The translations under genes were made by a program, and so were the position numbers. Under the pieces are notes generated by a model. That model was not told the origin of the DNA and ran no database searches. It saw only the letters and a list, made by a program, of their open reading frames with translations. DNA of 64,000 nucleotides, taken from contig NZ_CP012069.2 in assembly GCF_001189515.2 (NCBI RefSeq), positions 2,666,001-2,730,000 of the forward strand. Direction: 5' to 3'. This document shows, piece after piece, positions 39,386-48,633 of the stretch. This stretch comes from Olsenella sp. oral taxon 807. GTDB taxonomy: Bacteria > Actinomycetota > Coriobacteriia > Coriobacteriales > Atopobiaceae. Numbering within the stretch: the stretch's first letter is position 1; each line of letters starts with the position of its first letter.

Positions 39386-39513
39386 CGCCCTGCATCTCGT
39401 CTTTCATACGTCAAAGCACCGAAGGAACCAGTAAAGAGTCTCTCTGTCACAGCCACAAGAATCCAGTAGCTCTGTGCAGCATCTATTATGATACCCCATT
39501 CGCACGTATCCAT
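39382..39513 (-). CDS. Short ORF coupled to the AtpI-position gene
   Basis: 43 codons (MDTCEWGIIIDAAQSYW...) ending in TGA that overlaps the next start by ATGA, the sign of translational coupling. It has no ribosome binding site of its own that I can see and no known family. It may be a small leader gene, or the overlap may be chance. A TATCAT box just inside it could be an atp promoter instead. Confidence 0.25.
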   Translation of the reverse strand: MDTCEWGIIIDAAQSYWILVAVTERLFTGSFGALTYERRDAGR

Positions 39514-39550
39514 GCGGGGCGCGACCGACTCTGAGAAACCCTCATAGCCC

Positions 39551-39585
39551 CGCCCGCGCCCTAGCCGAGGGCCGGGGCGCGGGCG
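39551..39585 (-). terminator. GC-rich hairpin after upp
   Basis: CGCCCGCGCCC (39551-39561) pairs with GGGCGCGGGCG (ending 39585), a stem of about 11 bp immediately after the upp stop on the minus strand. It may reduce read-through from rpiB-glyA-upp into the atp genes. Confidence 0.5.
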
Positions 39586-39591
39586 CATCCC

Positions 39592-40233
39592 CTACTTGGT
39601 ACCATAGATACGATCCCCCGCGTCACCCAAGCCCGGCAGGATGTAGGCGCTCTCGTTGAGTCCCCTGTCGACCGCACAGGTATAGAGCCGCACGTCAGGG
39701 TCGAAGTCCAGAGCCGCCCTGACGCCCTCGGGGGCCGACACTATCGTGAGGGCACGGATGTCCCTGACGTGCGCCTCGCGCAAAAACTGTATGGCCGCCG
39801 TGAGCGAACCGCCTGTTGCGAGCATGGGATCCACGATGAGGCAGGTACGGCTCTCGACGTCTGGCGGAAACTTACAGTAGTACTGGTGCGGCGCATGGGT
39901 TGTGGGATCACGATACATCCCCACGTGCCCGACGCGCGCGGAGGGAACGAGCGAGAGCAGGCCGTCCACCATACCCAGGCCGGCGCGCAGAATGGGAATG
40001 ATGGCGACCTTCTTTCCCGCGATTCGCTTGCAGACGGTCTTCTCGAGCGGAGTCGTTACCTCGATATCCTCAAGGGGAAAGTCACGCATGGCCTCATAGC
40101 CCTCGAAGATCGCAAGCTCGCCGACCAGTTCGCGAAACTGCTTGGTGGGAGTGTCCCTGTCGCGCAGGATGTGCAGCTTGTGCTGGACCAGCGGATGGTC
40201 GATGATCGTAAGGCGACTTGTGTCAAACCCCAT
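39592..40233 (-). CDS. upp: Uracil phosphoribosyltransferase
   Basis: 213-aa pyrimidine salvage enzyme converting uracil and PRPP to UMP. Full family length. PRPP-binding motif VDPMLATGGSLTAAI, uracil-binding C terminus YILPGLGDAGDRIYGTK, and KVAIIPILRAGLGMVDG near the middle. ATG 40233 has AAGGGGAG upstream; the longer ORF to 40302 overlaps glyA's end and is rejected. Middle-to-last gene of rpiB-glyA-upp. Confidence 0.96.
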   Translation of the reverse strand: MGFDTSRLTIIDHPLVQHKLHILRDRDTPTKQFRELVGELAIFEGYEAMRDFPLEDIEVTTPLEKTVCKRIAGKKVAIIPILRAGLGMVDGLLSLVPSARVGHVGMYRDPTTHAPHQYYCKFPPDVESRTCLIVDPMLATGGSLTAAIQFLREAHVRDIRALTIVSAPEGVRAALDFDPDVRLYTCAVDRGLNESAYILPGLGDAGDRIYGTK

Positions 40234-40303
40234 GCACTCCCCTTCCTGGACTGGACGCGTCCCGCCCCCAGCAGGGGGACGGTCGCATGGCATCGGGGGC
40301 ATT

Positions 40304-41572
40304 CTACCTCAGCCCCGGGTAGAGTGGATGCGAGGCCAGAAGCTCCTTGACCTCCGCCTCGATGCGATCGAACACCCTCTCGTCATGAACATGCGTCACC
40401 ACGTCACCAATGAGCTCTCCGACACGCTCGCACTCCTGCTCAGAGAAGCCGCGTGTCGTGATGGCGGCAGAGCCCACGCGGATGCCACTCGTCACGAAGG
40501 GCGAGCGCTGCTCTCCGGGAATCGTGTTCTTGTTGACCGTGATACCGACCCGCTCAAGTGCCCGCTCCGCATCGCGCCCGCTGACCTCGCCCTGCGCCAC
40601 CCCCGTGAGGTCCACGAGCAGCAGGTGGTTGTCTGTGCCCCCCGTCACGAGGCGAAGGCCGCGCGACTCCATGCCGCGACCGAGCGCCTTGGCGTTCACG
40701 AGCACACCTTGGATATAGGTCTTGAACTCGGGCCTGAGCGCCTCGCCGAAGGTCACCGCCTTACCGGCGATAACGTGCTCGAGGGGTCCGCCCTGCGTTC
40801 CCGGGAAGACCGCCGAGTTGATGCGCTTGGTGTAGTCCGGGTTGTTCCACAGGATGAGGCCGCCACGCGTGCCGCGCAGGGTCTTGTGGGTAGTGGAGGT
40901 CACAACGTCGGAGCAGGGCACAGGGTTGGGATGCAGGCCGGCGGCGACGATGCCCGCGATGTGGGCCATGTCCACCATGAGGATGGCGCCGCTGTCGTGG
41001 GCTATCTGGGCAAAGCGCTCGAAGTCGATGGTGCGGGGGTAGGCCGACGCACCCGCGATGATGATGGCGGGCTTGGACTCGCGCGCCTTTGCCTCGACAT
41101 CATCATAGTCGATGCGCTCGGTCTTGGGGTCAAGCCCATAGCTCTTGATGTCAAAGAGCTTACCCGAGAAGTTCGCGGGAGAGCCGTGCGTAAGGTGTCC
41201 GCCGTTGGAGAGGTCCATGCCGATGACGGTATCCCCAGGGCGTGCGAAGGCAGTTTCTGCCGCGTAATTCGCTTGCGCACCGGAGTGGGGCTGGACGTTG
41301 GCGAACGCGGCCCCAAAGAGCCGCTTCGCGCGCTCGCGAGCGAGGTCCTCCATTTTGTCGACGGCCCAGCAACCGCCATAGTAGCGCTTGCCGGGAAGGC
41401 CCTCGGCGTACTTGTTCGTGAGAGGACTTCCCACCGCCTCCATCACGACGAGGGACACGAAGTTCTCGGACGCGATGAGCTCGATGGAGTCGCGCTGGCG
41501 ACCGAGTTCCTCCTCGATGAGACCGCTGACCTCGCTGTCCTCAACACGCAGCTGCTCCAGATAGCCTGACAT
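40304..41572 (-). CDS. glyA: Serine hydroxymethyltransferase
   Basis: 422-aa PLP enzyme interconverting serine and glycine with tetrahydrofolate, a main source of one-carbon units. PLP Lys lies in [17 protein letters not shown]; the N-terminal [10 protein letters not shown] and [14 protein letters not shown] blocks and the [16 protein letters not shown]-terminal block are typical. Start ATG 41572 is the second of two close Met codons, at better distance from GGGGAGG. Lies 70 bp upstream of upp on the minus strand. Confidence 0.97.
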   Translation of the reverse strand: MSGYLEQLRVEDSEVSGLIEEELGRQRDSIELIASENFVSLVVMEAVGSPLTNKYAEGLPGKRYYGGCWAVDKMEDLARERAKRLFGAAFANVQPHSGAQANYAAETAFARPGDTVIGMDLSNGGHLTHGSPANFSGKLFDIKSYGLDPKTERIDYDDVEAKARESKPAIIIAGASAYPRTIDFERFAQIAHDSGAILMVDMAHIAGIVAAGLHPNPVPCSDVVTSTTHKTLRGTRGGLILWNNPDYTKRINSAVFPGTQGGPLEHVIAGKAVTFGEALRPEFKTYIQGVLVNAKALGRGMESRGLRLVTGGTDNHLLLVDLTGVAQGEVSGRDAERALERVGITVNKNTIPGEQRSPFVTSGIRVGSAAITTRGFSEQECERVGELIGDVVTHVHDERVFDRIEAEVKELLASHPLYPGLR

Positions 41573-41642
41573 ACCCATCCTCCCCTGTCTTGGGCGTGCC
41601 TATCTCAGGCCTCGGCCTGCGCACCGGCACGCACGCTCATGA

Positions 41643-42122
41643 TCAGCCCTCTTGCTCGAAGCTCTTCCCAACGCCCTTGAAGCCAGAGTCATCCTCGCGC
41701 ATGATCTTCTTGACCCGCGTGGCATGGCGGCCACCAGCACACTGCTGGGTCAGGAAGACCCTGACGATCTCCTCGTTGAGCTCCAAGGGCGTGAAGCGAC
41801 CCGACAAGCAGAGCACATTCCCATCATTATGCTCCCGAAAGAGCCTCGCGAACTGAGGCGTCTGGATGTTGGCGGCACGGATGCCGGGGACCTTGTCGGC
41901 CGCAAGCGCCATGCCAATGCCCGTGCCGCAGATGAGGACTCCGCGCTCGGCCCCTCCCGAGGCGACGAGACGGGCGACCTTATCCGCATAGTCGGGGTAG
42001 TCACAGCGCTTCCCTGTCGTCGTCCCCAGGTCAGCAACCTCATGGCCGAGGGACTGGATGTAGCGGGCAAGCGCCACCTTCTGGTCAAAGCCCCCATGAT
42101 CTGACGCGATGGCAACCCTCAT
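41643..42122 (-). CDS. rpiB: Ribose-5-phosphate isomerase B
   Basis: 159-aa isomerase of the LacAB/RpiB family interconverting ribose-5-P and ribulose-5-P. N-terminal RVAIASDHGGFDQK, then CDYPDYA and the active-site Cys in VLICGTGIGMALAADKVPGIRAA, with HNDGNVLCLSGR following. ATG 42122 follows AGGAAGG. It is the first gene of a probable rpiB-glyA-upp operon. The 260-bp region upstream (42123-42382) has no gene. Confidence 0.94.
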   Translation of the reverse strand: MRVAIASDHGGFDQKVALARYIQSLGHEVADLGTTTGKRCDYPDYADKVARLVASGGAERGVLICGTGIGMALAADKVPGIRAANIQTPQFARLFREHNDGNVLCLSGRFTPLELNEEIVRVFLTQQCAGGRHATRVKKIMREDDSGFKGVGKSFEQEG

Positions 42123-42348
42123 AGCCGTAACCTTCCTCACGGGCCCAGACCCACGCCCGGGCCCGAGCCCACATTCACTGGCCCTAGTGTAGCGCGAAAG
42201 CCACGTGGAATGACAGCCTCGAAGCGCCCTGCGTTCAGATTCGGGGCGTCAGCGTAGGGAGGTACCTTGGCAAGGCGCCCGTGACAGAGGTGAGACCAAG
42301 GCACGGGCGCCACAGTCGGCTGCGATGTGGACATTGCGCCATTGGGTG

Positions 42349-42372
42349 CACGGCCCGCCAGAGGGGGCCGTG
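42349..42372 (-). terminator. Hairpin downstream of the amidohydrolase
   Basis: CACGGCCC and GGGCCGTG form an 8-bp stem starting 10 nt after the amidohydrolase stop on the minus strand. No strong T-run. Could end amidohydrolase transcription before the rpiB operon. Confidence 0.45.
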
Positions 42373-42382
42373 ACCACAGGGA

Positions 42383-43630
42383 CTACAGGGCGCCCTTGAT
42401 GACGATATCCCCGCCCTTCATGATGACCTCCATGGCATCGGGCGTGAGGGCATGGATGTCCCTCGCGACGTCACCTTTCACGACGAGGAGATCTGCGGAC
42501 TTGCCCGCCTCAAGGGAACCGAACTCATCCTCCTTGCCCAGCATCTTGGCGCCGTTGCTCGTGGCCGCCTTGATGGCGTCAAGGATGGGGATGCCGACCT
42601 TGTCGACGAAGTCATACATCTCGTCAATGGAAACGTAGCCGTACGGGGTGACAAAGCTGAAGGAGTCGGAGCCGATGGTGACCGTGATGCCCAACTCATA
42701 GGCACGGCGAAGGTTGGCATAGGTGCGCGCAAGGCCCTTCTCGACGACGGTCTCGCCCGGAAACGCATCGAGCTCGGGGGTCCACTCGGGGGGATAGGTG
42801 GAGTACCAGGTAGGCAGAAAGCCAATGGTGGGCGTGAAGAAGGTGCCCTTCTCGGCCATGAGGTTCATGGTCCTCTCGTCCAGCTCGAAGCCATGGATCA
42901 TCTGCGTGCAACCAAAGCGCACGCAGTCGTATGCCGCGTCGAAGTTGTTGTAGGAGTGTGCGTACAGGGGGATGTGGACCATCGCGCACTCCTCGGCGAT
43001 GGCCTGGATCTCCTCGGTGCTAAAAAGCTGAAGGCGGTCCGAGTCCCAACGCCAGATGCCACCTCCCGTGGCCCAGATCTTGATGGCGTCGGGATTCTCG
43101 CGCAGGCGCATGCGGATGGCCCTGCGCAGCTCCCACGGTCCATCGGCCTGGTAGCCCCAGGGGTGTGAGTCCTTGGAAATCTGGAGAGGCAGATGGTGGG
43201 AGTCGCCATGGCCTGCAACCCGGCAGAAGCCCAGTCCCGTGGCAAAGATGCGCGGTCCCTTCATGACACCCATGTTAACGAGATCGCGAATCGCGATGCC
43301 GTTGCGTCCGATCTCGACAACGGTGGTAAGGCCATGGGTCAGGGCATCATATGCCTGCTTGACGGCACACGCCTGCTTCTGGGCAACGGATTCGATGACC
43401 CAGTCGTTGTCGTTGTCGGTCAGATTTCCCGAGAAGTGCAGGTGGGTGTCGACCAGGCCCGGCATGACGGTCCTTCCCGAGACGTCACGCAGCTCGAAGC
43501 CCTCGGGAATCTCGGTGCGCCGACCGGCATAGGTCAGCTTGTCGTCCTCGACCAGAACGAGGCTGTCGTTGATGGGAGCGGCACCAGTACCATCAACGAG
43601 TTGGCCACCTGCAAACGCGTACTTGCCCAT
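42383..43630 (-). CDS. Metal-dependent amidohydrolase family protein
   Basis: 415-aa TIM-barrel hydrolase of the imidazolonepropionase/prolidase-like amidohydrolase group. Metal motif H-x-H in GLVDTHLHF (about residue 65), candidate carboxylated Lys in PDAIKIWATGG, metal His in LYAHSYN and QMIHGFEL, and the late Asp in TIGSDSFSF. The C-terminal GSLEAGKSADLLVVKGD strand returns to the small beta domain. Substrate is unknown; Xaa-Pro-type dipeptides or cyclic amides are family precedents. ATG 43630 follows GTGGAGG; the frame is open to 43858 but that part is intergenic repeat. No gene for its own metal transporter is adjacent, although a CobW-type metallochaperone and an amino-acid permease follow upstream. 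Confidence 0.85.
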   Translation of the reverse strand: MGKYAFAGGQLVDGTGAAPINDSLVLVEDDKLTYAGRRTEIPEGFELRDVSGRTVMPGLVDTHLHFSGNLTDNDNDWVIESVAQKQACAVKQAYDALTHGLTTVVEIGRNGIAIRDLVNMGVMKGPRIFATGLGFCRVAGHGDSHHLPLQISKDSHPWGYQADGPWELRRAIRMRLRENPDAIKIWATGGGIWRWDSDRLQLFSTEEIQAIAEECAMVHIPLYAHSYNNFDAAYDCVRFGCTQMIHGFELDERTMNLMAEKGTFFTPTIGFLPTWYSTYPPEWTPELDAFPGETVVEKGLARTYANLRRAYELGITVTIGSDSFSFVTPYGYVSIDEMYDFVDKVGIPILDAIKAATSNGAKMLGKEDEFGSLEAGKSADLLVVKGDVARDIHALTPDAMEVIMKGGDIVIKGAL

Positions 43631-43814
43631 ATCGAAACCTCCACGTATCTCCATCGTATGGCCCCCGTCCCATGCGGGGACCCTCGTCGAAATCGTCCTG
43701 TCAAAACGCGACCACCAGGGCCTGTCCGCAATGGCTCGCGACCAAGGACCCAAAGCGCCGCCTTGATGGCAAAAGCGGGGAGCCGCGGACCCGCGTGATG
43801 CCCCCTCGACGGAG

Positions 43815-43907
43815 AGTCGCAGACCTCGGCGGGAGGACCTGTAGAGGTGCTCCCCCAACCACCTGCTGTAGAGACCCTCGGCAAAAAGCCGCAGACCTCG
43901 GCGGGAG
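43815..43907. repeat. Direct repeat pair in the amidohydrolase-CobW gap
   Basis: AG(T/C)CGCAGACCTCGGCGGGAG occurs at 43815-43835 and 43887-43907, 72 bp apart with one mismatch. The second copy is preceded by a small CGGC-AAAAA-GCCG hairpin. The rest of the 287-bp gap holds no gene that I can support. Confidence 0.6.
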
Positions 43908-43917
43908 ATCCCTCATC

Positions 43918-45048
43918 TCAGCTCTTCCATTCTCTAAGGCAGGCGTCAAGGCCCGTCTCTATGGCTGTGCGGTCCATGCCGCGGCCGATGAAGCAGAGCC
44001 TGATCCTGCGATCGCCACAGACGGGGTCCCAGTCCCTAAGGAGCTCGGGTTGCTCCGCAAGCAGGCGACGCTTCTCCTCTTCGGGGAAGGAATCTGAGAA
44101 AAGGCCGTTCTCGTAGAGTCGCACCTGCCTGCCCGCCTGCTCGAATACGTAGTCCATGTCGGGGTCCTGCCGTATCCAGACGGTGCCCTTGGCGCGAATG
44201 ACGCTGCACGGCCAGCTGTGCACGAAGTCATCGAAGGCGTTGGCATCAAAGGGCCTGCGGCGATGGTAGACGAAGGTCGAGATGCCGTACTCCAGGGTCT
44301 CTGGGTCCTCATGCTCCTCGGGATGCTCCATGGCATCCATCCACGCGGCTGACCTGTACGCCCTGTCAAAGTCGAAGCGGCCGGTGTCGACGAGCTCGGC
44401 GATGGGAATGTTGCCATGCGCGGCCTCCACGATCACGGCGTCCCTCTGAAGGCCCCTGACAAGCGCCCTCAGCTCCTGAAGCTGCTCAGGCGTCACGAGG
44501 TCGACCTTGTTGAGGACGAGCGTTGAGCAGAACTCGATCTGCTGGATCAGGAGACTCTCGATGTCATCCTCGCTGACGTTGCTGCCAAGCAGCGCCCGGC
44601 CACCATCAAACTCGTCGTACATGCGGGCACAGTCCACCACCGCCACGATGTTGTCCAAGTCGAGCCGAGCGTGCTTGTCGGAGTGACTGCTTTGGTTGCA
44701 GAAGGCCGAGATGGTATAGGTGATGGGAATGGGCTCGCAGATGCCCGAGGCCTCGATGATGATGTAGTCAAACTTTCCGGTGTCAGCGAGGTCGCCAAGC
44801 TGGAGGCTGAGGTCATTTGAGAGCGTGCAGCACAGGCAGCCGTTGGTCAAAGGGATGACGTCACCCTCCCTGGCATAGCCGCCGTCCTTGATGAGGGCGG
44901 CATCCACATTTATCTCGCCGATGTCATTCACGATGACAGCCGCGCGAACCCCCTCCGTGTTGGAAAGGATGTGATTGAGTATTGTGGTCTTACCGGCGCC
45001 AAGATAACCCGTGATGAGGATTATCTTGACCCGCTTGTTCTCGGTCAT
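43918..45048 (-). CDS. CobW/COG0523 family metallochaperone GTPase
   Basis: 376-aa G3E GTPase. Walker A in ITGYLGAGKTTILNHIL, the metal-binding CxCC motif in NGCLCCTLSNDL, Walker B-like FDYIIIEASGICEP, guanine-specificity NKVD in LVLNKVDLV, and a C-terminal CobW_C domain (FVYHRRRPFDANAF...). The family delivers or inserts Zn, Co or Fe in a GTP-dependent way; partner unknown. The ATG has GAGGGGGAG upstream. It lies between the amidohydrolase and the APC permease on the same strand, so the metalloenzyme amidohydrolase is a plausible client, by position only. Confidence 0.9.
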   Translation of the reverse strand: MTENKRVKIILITGYLGAGKTTILNHILSNTEGVRAAVIVNDIGEINVDAALIKDGGYAREGDVIPLTNGCLCCTLSNDLSLQLGDLADTGKFDYIIIEASGICEPIPITYTISAFCNQSSHSDKHARLDLDNIVAVVDCARMYDEFDGGRALLGSNVSEDDIESLLIQQIEFCSTLVLNKVDLVTPEQLQELRALVRGLQRDAVIVEAAHGNIPIAELVDTGRFDFDRAYRSAAWMDAMEHPEEHEDPETLEYGISTFVYHRRRPFDANAFDDFVHSWPCSVIRAKGTVWIRQDPDMDYVFEQAGRQVRLYENGLFSDSFPEEEKRRLLAEQPELLRDWDPVCGDRRIRLCFIGRGMDRTAIETGLDACLREWKS

Positions 45049-45121
45049 GTAAGCTCCCCCTCAGCCTTGCGCCTGGTGCGAATGCCACCTGCAGACGTAT
45101 GGTCCCGCGACAATCGGAGAT

Positions 45122-46573
45122 CTAGGGTTTTCGAGCCGCTACCTTAGCGCCCCCACACGCAAAGAAGATCACGAAGCCTATGACGATCCACGTGATGGTG
45201 ATGGCCCATTCAACAGGCTTGAGCGCAGCCGGACTGAAGGGGATGACCATGAGGCCAACGATGATCAAGCCGGCAACGATGGCGGCTATGATGCCGCCCT
45301 TACCGCCGTTGACCACGTAGGGACGAGGAAGGTCAGGCTCGGTTTTGCGCAGCTTGAAGCAGGCGAAGCCGGCCATCGTACAGGCAAATATGAAGCCCAG
45401 GGATGCAACTGCCGTGAGGGGCAGAAGCATGTTGCCGCCAAGAAATGGCCCTATGAGCGTCAGGGCACCCATAACGATATTGGCCTGTTTGGGAGTACCT
45501 GACGTGGGGTCAATCTGAGCAAAAGACTTCGGCAGCATCTCCTTGCGTCCTAGAGCAAGCATCAGGCGGGTGGACGCACCAAAGAACGCATTCATGGGAC
45601 CCAAAGGGCCAAGGGTGGCAATTATGAGCATCGCAATGTAGAAGAAGATGTTAATCTGCTCTAGGACTGCCAGTGCCGGCACTGGCTTCATAACGAAATC
45701 ATGCCAGTTGACAATGGTGCCAAAGGCAAAGATGCAGATCAGGTAGAACACCCCCGAGGCGAGCAGTGCGATTGCGGGAACAAGACCGAACTTCTTCCAG
45801 TCAAGGTTCTCGGAAGCCTCCTCGGCCTGCTGGGGAATGGTGTCAAAGCCCGCATAGAAGAACGGCGTCATGACGAGGACGGCCAAGACACCTCCGAGGA
45901 GACTCGTAGCCTCGGTTGACTTGCCACCTGCGGCACCTATGACCTGCGAGAAGGGAGGCATCGCCTTGGCCAGGTTATCCCCACCCATAAACGAGATGAT
46001 CATGGCCAGGATCATGCCCGTCAGCAGTGCCTTGGTCAGAAATGAGGAGAGCTTTGCCGCCGCACTGGCGCCACGAAAGTTCAGGACAATGACCAAGACC
46101 GCAAACGCAAGGGCGATGAGCGTGGGCCACAGGTAGACGTCTGCCCCAAGGATCGTGTAGAGCTTGACCGACCTCAACCATGCAAGAACGGGAAACTCGG
46201 CGAATCTATCCGTCAGGAGCTTGGAGATGGCAATCGCCTCCCACGGGCAAAGCGGCGCGTTGCCCAAGAGGAGCATCCAGCCTGTCAGGAAGCCGAGCTT
46301 ACGCCCAAAGGTGCGCTCCACGTATTCGATGATACCGCCCGAGATCGGAATCGCGGCAGTCAGCTCACCAAAGCACATGCCTATTGGAACCAGGAAGAGA
46401 GCGCCGATGGCAAATGCTATCATCGCTGGGATTGGTCCCCCTCCCAACACCATCCAGTCGCCCACGAGAAGGACCCATCCCGTACCAATAATTGCGCCGA
46501 AGCCAATGGTAAAGAAGTTGAAGAGTGTCAGCTCCTTCTTCATGCCACTGGTCGGCGCCGCGCTGCCCGCCAT
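45122..46573 (-). CDS. APC family amino acid permease
   Basis: 483-aa integral membrane transporter with about twelve helices. The first helix contains the unwound substrate-binding motif (FGAIIGTGWVLL), typical of amino acid-polyamine-organocation transporters, with PISGGIIEYVERTFG in helix 3 region. Substrate not predictable. ATG 46573 follows GGAGGAAGG; an ATG at 46600 is less well placed. The 180-bp region downstream to the VWA gene (46601-46782) is upstream of this gene's start and shows no ORF, only short GGAGGAG/CTCCTC repeats near 46716-46742. Confidence 0.9.
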   Translation of the reverse strand: MAGSAAPTSGMKKELTLFNFFTIGFGAIIGTGWVLLVGDWMVLGGGPIPAMIAFAIGALFLVPIGMCFGELTAAIPISGGIIEYVERTFGRKLGFLTGWMLLLGNAPLCPWEAIAISKLLTDRFAEFPVLAWLRSVKLYTILGADVYLWPTLIALAFAVLVIVLNFRGASAAAKLSSFLTKALLTGMILAMIISFMGGDNLAKAMPPFSQVIGAAGGKSTEATSLLGGVLAVLVMTPFFYAGFDTIPQQAEEASENLDWKKFGLVPAIALLASGVFYLICIFAFGTIVNWHDFVMKPVPALAVLEQINIFFYIAMLIIATLGPLGPMNAFFGASTRLMLALGRKEMLPKSFAQIDPTSGTPKQANIVMGALTLIGPFLGGNMLLPLTAVASLGFIFACTMAGFACFKLRKTEPDLPRPYVVNGGKGGIIAAIVAGLIIVGLMVIPFSPAALKPVEWAITITWIVIGFVIFFACGGAKVAARKP

Positions 46574-46782
46574 ATGTATTCCTTCCTCCAGGGGGCCCAC
46601 GCGCCCACCCCCAAACCAGCCATCGATACCGTCCCTTAGTTTAACTCAGAAAACAGTGGCATAGGATTCATCCATGAGTCGATGTCTGTGCCTGGGTGCC
46701 GCGAGCGTGTCACACTCCTCTGAGAGCGGAAGGCGGAGGAGACGGAGCCCCTCCGAGAAGCTCTTTGAGAAGGACAGTGCTC

Positions 46783-48426
46783 CTACAGGCTGGCGATGCT
46801 CACGAGTTTCTTGAACTCACGCTGACGGTCATCGAGTGCGCCCATCTGGTCCATGAGCGCTATCGCGCCATCGAAGCTGGCCGTCCCCGCATGCTCGCTC
46901 TTCGTTGCCACCATGCCGAACTCGATGACTGCGCTCGCGAACTTCCAGTTGTCGGAGGGCTGATCCGTGACGTCGGCTTCCCCGATACCATAGCTGAGCT
47001 GCTTTGAGTCGTTCTCGCCGGGATTCTTGTATCGTACGGACAGCGTCATCCACTCACCGTTCTTCTCACCCTTGCGCTCGCCGCCTCCGTACTTTGAGTC
47101 GATCTCGGGAAGCTGCATCGGCGAGTCGGCCGTCACGATCTCGTAGGCAACGGTCACCGCATGCCCACTTCCGACCTCCCCCGCATCGACCTTGTCGTTC
47201 TTGAAGTCCTCTGCGTTCAGGGAACGGTTCTCGTATCCGATGAGGCGATACCCCTTCACATAGGCAGGGTTGAACTCGACCTGCAGCTTGACGTCGTCAG
47301 CCACGGTGCGCATGGTGGCACAGAGGTCCTCCCCGAACACGCGCTTCGCCTCCTGGATCGAGTCTATATAGGAGTAGTTGCCGTTTCCGTCATCGGCGAT
47401 GGACTCCATCTTTGTGTCCTTATAGTTGCCCTGTCCAAAGCCGAGCACCGATAGGTACACGCCGCTCTTGCGCTGCTGGCTCACGTAGTCGGACAGCTCA
47501 CTCTGACTGGTTATGCCCACATTCAGGTCTCCGTCCGAGGCCAGGATGATACGGTTGTTGCCCCCCTCAATGAAGTGGGCGCGTGCTAGCTCGTAGGCCT
47601 TCGCAAGACCGGCCTGCCCGTTGGTCGAGCCGTTGGCGTCCAGTTCCCTCACCGCCTGCAGGATACGCTCGCGCTCGCGGGCCTTCGCGCCCTCGAGCAC
47701 GACCCGCTCGCTGCCCGCATAGGTGACGATGGACACGGTGTCATCGTCGTTGAGGTTGGCGACGAGCTCGCCCATGGATTCCTTGAGCAGCGGCATCTTC
47801 TCGGGGTCTTCCATAGATCCCGAACTGTCGATGAGAAACACCAGGTTGTTCCCGTGCATCTGCGCATACTCCTTCGGCTCGGTCGAGAGCCCGAGAACGA
47901 GCAGCTTGGTGTCGGGATTCCAGGGGCAGGTGGAGATGCAGGGGGTTACACCGAAGGGCTCTGCGTCCTTAGGAGCACGGTAGTCGTAGCGAAAGTAGTT
48001 GAGCATCTCCTCGATGCGCACGGCACCCTTAGGGATGTCGTTCAGCTTGGTGCCAGAGCTGAGCATGCGACGCAGATTGCAGTAGCTGGCGGTATCCACG
48101 TCGGCGGAGAAGGTGGAGAAGGGATTGGCGGCCACGCTGAGAAAGCCGTTCTCCCTCATGGCGGCATACTCCTCGGTGTTATAGGGCACTGGAGGCTCCT
48201 CATAGGGAGTGCCTATGGAGGAGCTTGTCAAACCCTCTGTATTCGCGCCATCGGACGAGTCGAGACTCTTGGGCTGGTGGGACAAGGTTGGTGTCGCGTC
48301 CGTGCGACTGTCTCCCGCAAGTGAGCTGTCCTGCTCGGGAGCGGCCGGGGCGCATCCCCCCAGCGCAAGGCAGAGCAGACAGCTAGCGAGGGCTGAGCGG
48401 ACAAGAATTGAAGCGATCTTCTTCAT
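46783..48426 (-). CDS. Von Willebrand factor type A domain lipoprotein, YfbK-like
   Basis: 547-aa secreted lipoprotein. Signal peptide with lipobox LALGGC (Cys about residue 25), a Ser/Thr-rich linker, a conserved N-terminal block (NPFSTFSADVDTASYCNLRR...), then the VWA domain with the MIDAS motif in VFLIDSSGSM and SDGDLNVG, and a C-terminal DUF3520-type domain (VKLQVEFNPAYVKGYRLIGYENR). This order matches YfbK-like proteins. Such proteins sit outside the membrane and bind metal-dependent ligands; the target is unknown. It is downstream of the ECF sigma/anti-sigma pair and has its own promoter-like motif shared with the sigma gene, so it is probably a regulon member. Confidence 0.88.
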   Translation of the reverse strand: MKKIASILVRSALASCLLCLALGGCAPAAPEQDSSLAGDSRTDATPTLSHQPKSLDSSDGANTEGLTSSSIGTPYEEPPVPYNTEEYAAMRENGFLSVAANPFSTFSADVDTASYCNLRRMLSSGTKLNDIPKGAVRIEEMLNYFRYDYRAPKDAEPFGVTPCISTCPWNPDTKLLVLGLSTEPKEYAQMHGNNLVFLIDSSGSMEDPEKMPLLKESMGELVANLNDDDTVSIVTYAGSERVVLEGAKARERERILQAVRELDANGSTNGQAGLAKAYELARAHFIEGGNNRIILASDGDLNVGITSQSELSDYVSQQRKSGVYLSVLGFGQGNYKDTKMESIADDGNGNYSYIDSIQEAKRVFGEDLCATMRTVADDVKLQVEFNPAYVKGYRLIGYENRSLNAEDFKNDKVDAGEVGSGHAVTVAYEIVTADSPMQLPEIDSKYGGGERKGEKNGEWMTLSVRYKNPGENDSKQLSYGIGEADVTDQPSDNWKFASAVIEFGMVATKSEHAGTASFDGAIALMDQMGALDDRQREFKKLVSIASL

Positions 48427-48454
48427 GATGCCTCCTCGTGTTGGAAGGTGTTGG

Positions 48455-48476
48455 AAGAGCCCCGAACAGGGCTCTT
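48455..48476 (-). promoter_or_regulatory. 5' leader hairpin of the VWA lipoprotein gene
   Basis: AAGAGCCC and GGGCTCTT form an 8-bp stem just upstream of the AGGAGG ribosome binding site, within the predicted 5' leader. It might be a weak attenuator or stability element. Confidence 0.45.
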
Positions 48477-48481
48477 TCCTA

Positions 48482-48510
48482 TAACACGATCGGGCGGTCG
48501 AAAACGTCGA
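48482..48510 (-). promoter_or_regulatory. Candidate ECF-type promoter of the VWA lipoprotein gene
   Basis: A 29-bp stretch beginning TCGACGTTT and ending CGATCGT(G)TTA on the minus strand, about 56 nt before the start. It matches 49841-49869, upstream of the sigma gene, at 23-24 of 29 positions with no gap. TCGACG and CGTG are separated by 16 bp, the spacing of ECF sigma promoters (CGT(A/G) -10 core). Farther upstream TTCCAAGA is repeated 20 bp apart at 48514-48541. Confidence 0.5.
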
Positions 48511-48633
48511 AGCTTTCTTGGAAATGTCGAGGGTCTCTTGGAAGGGACGGAACTTTCCCTTGGGGGGGCGGGCCTCTCGGACGCGACGGCTCCCGCAGTC
48601 TAACGCGGGGGCAGCACGAGCCGCCTCCCGGTT

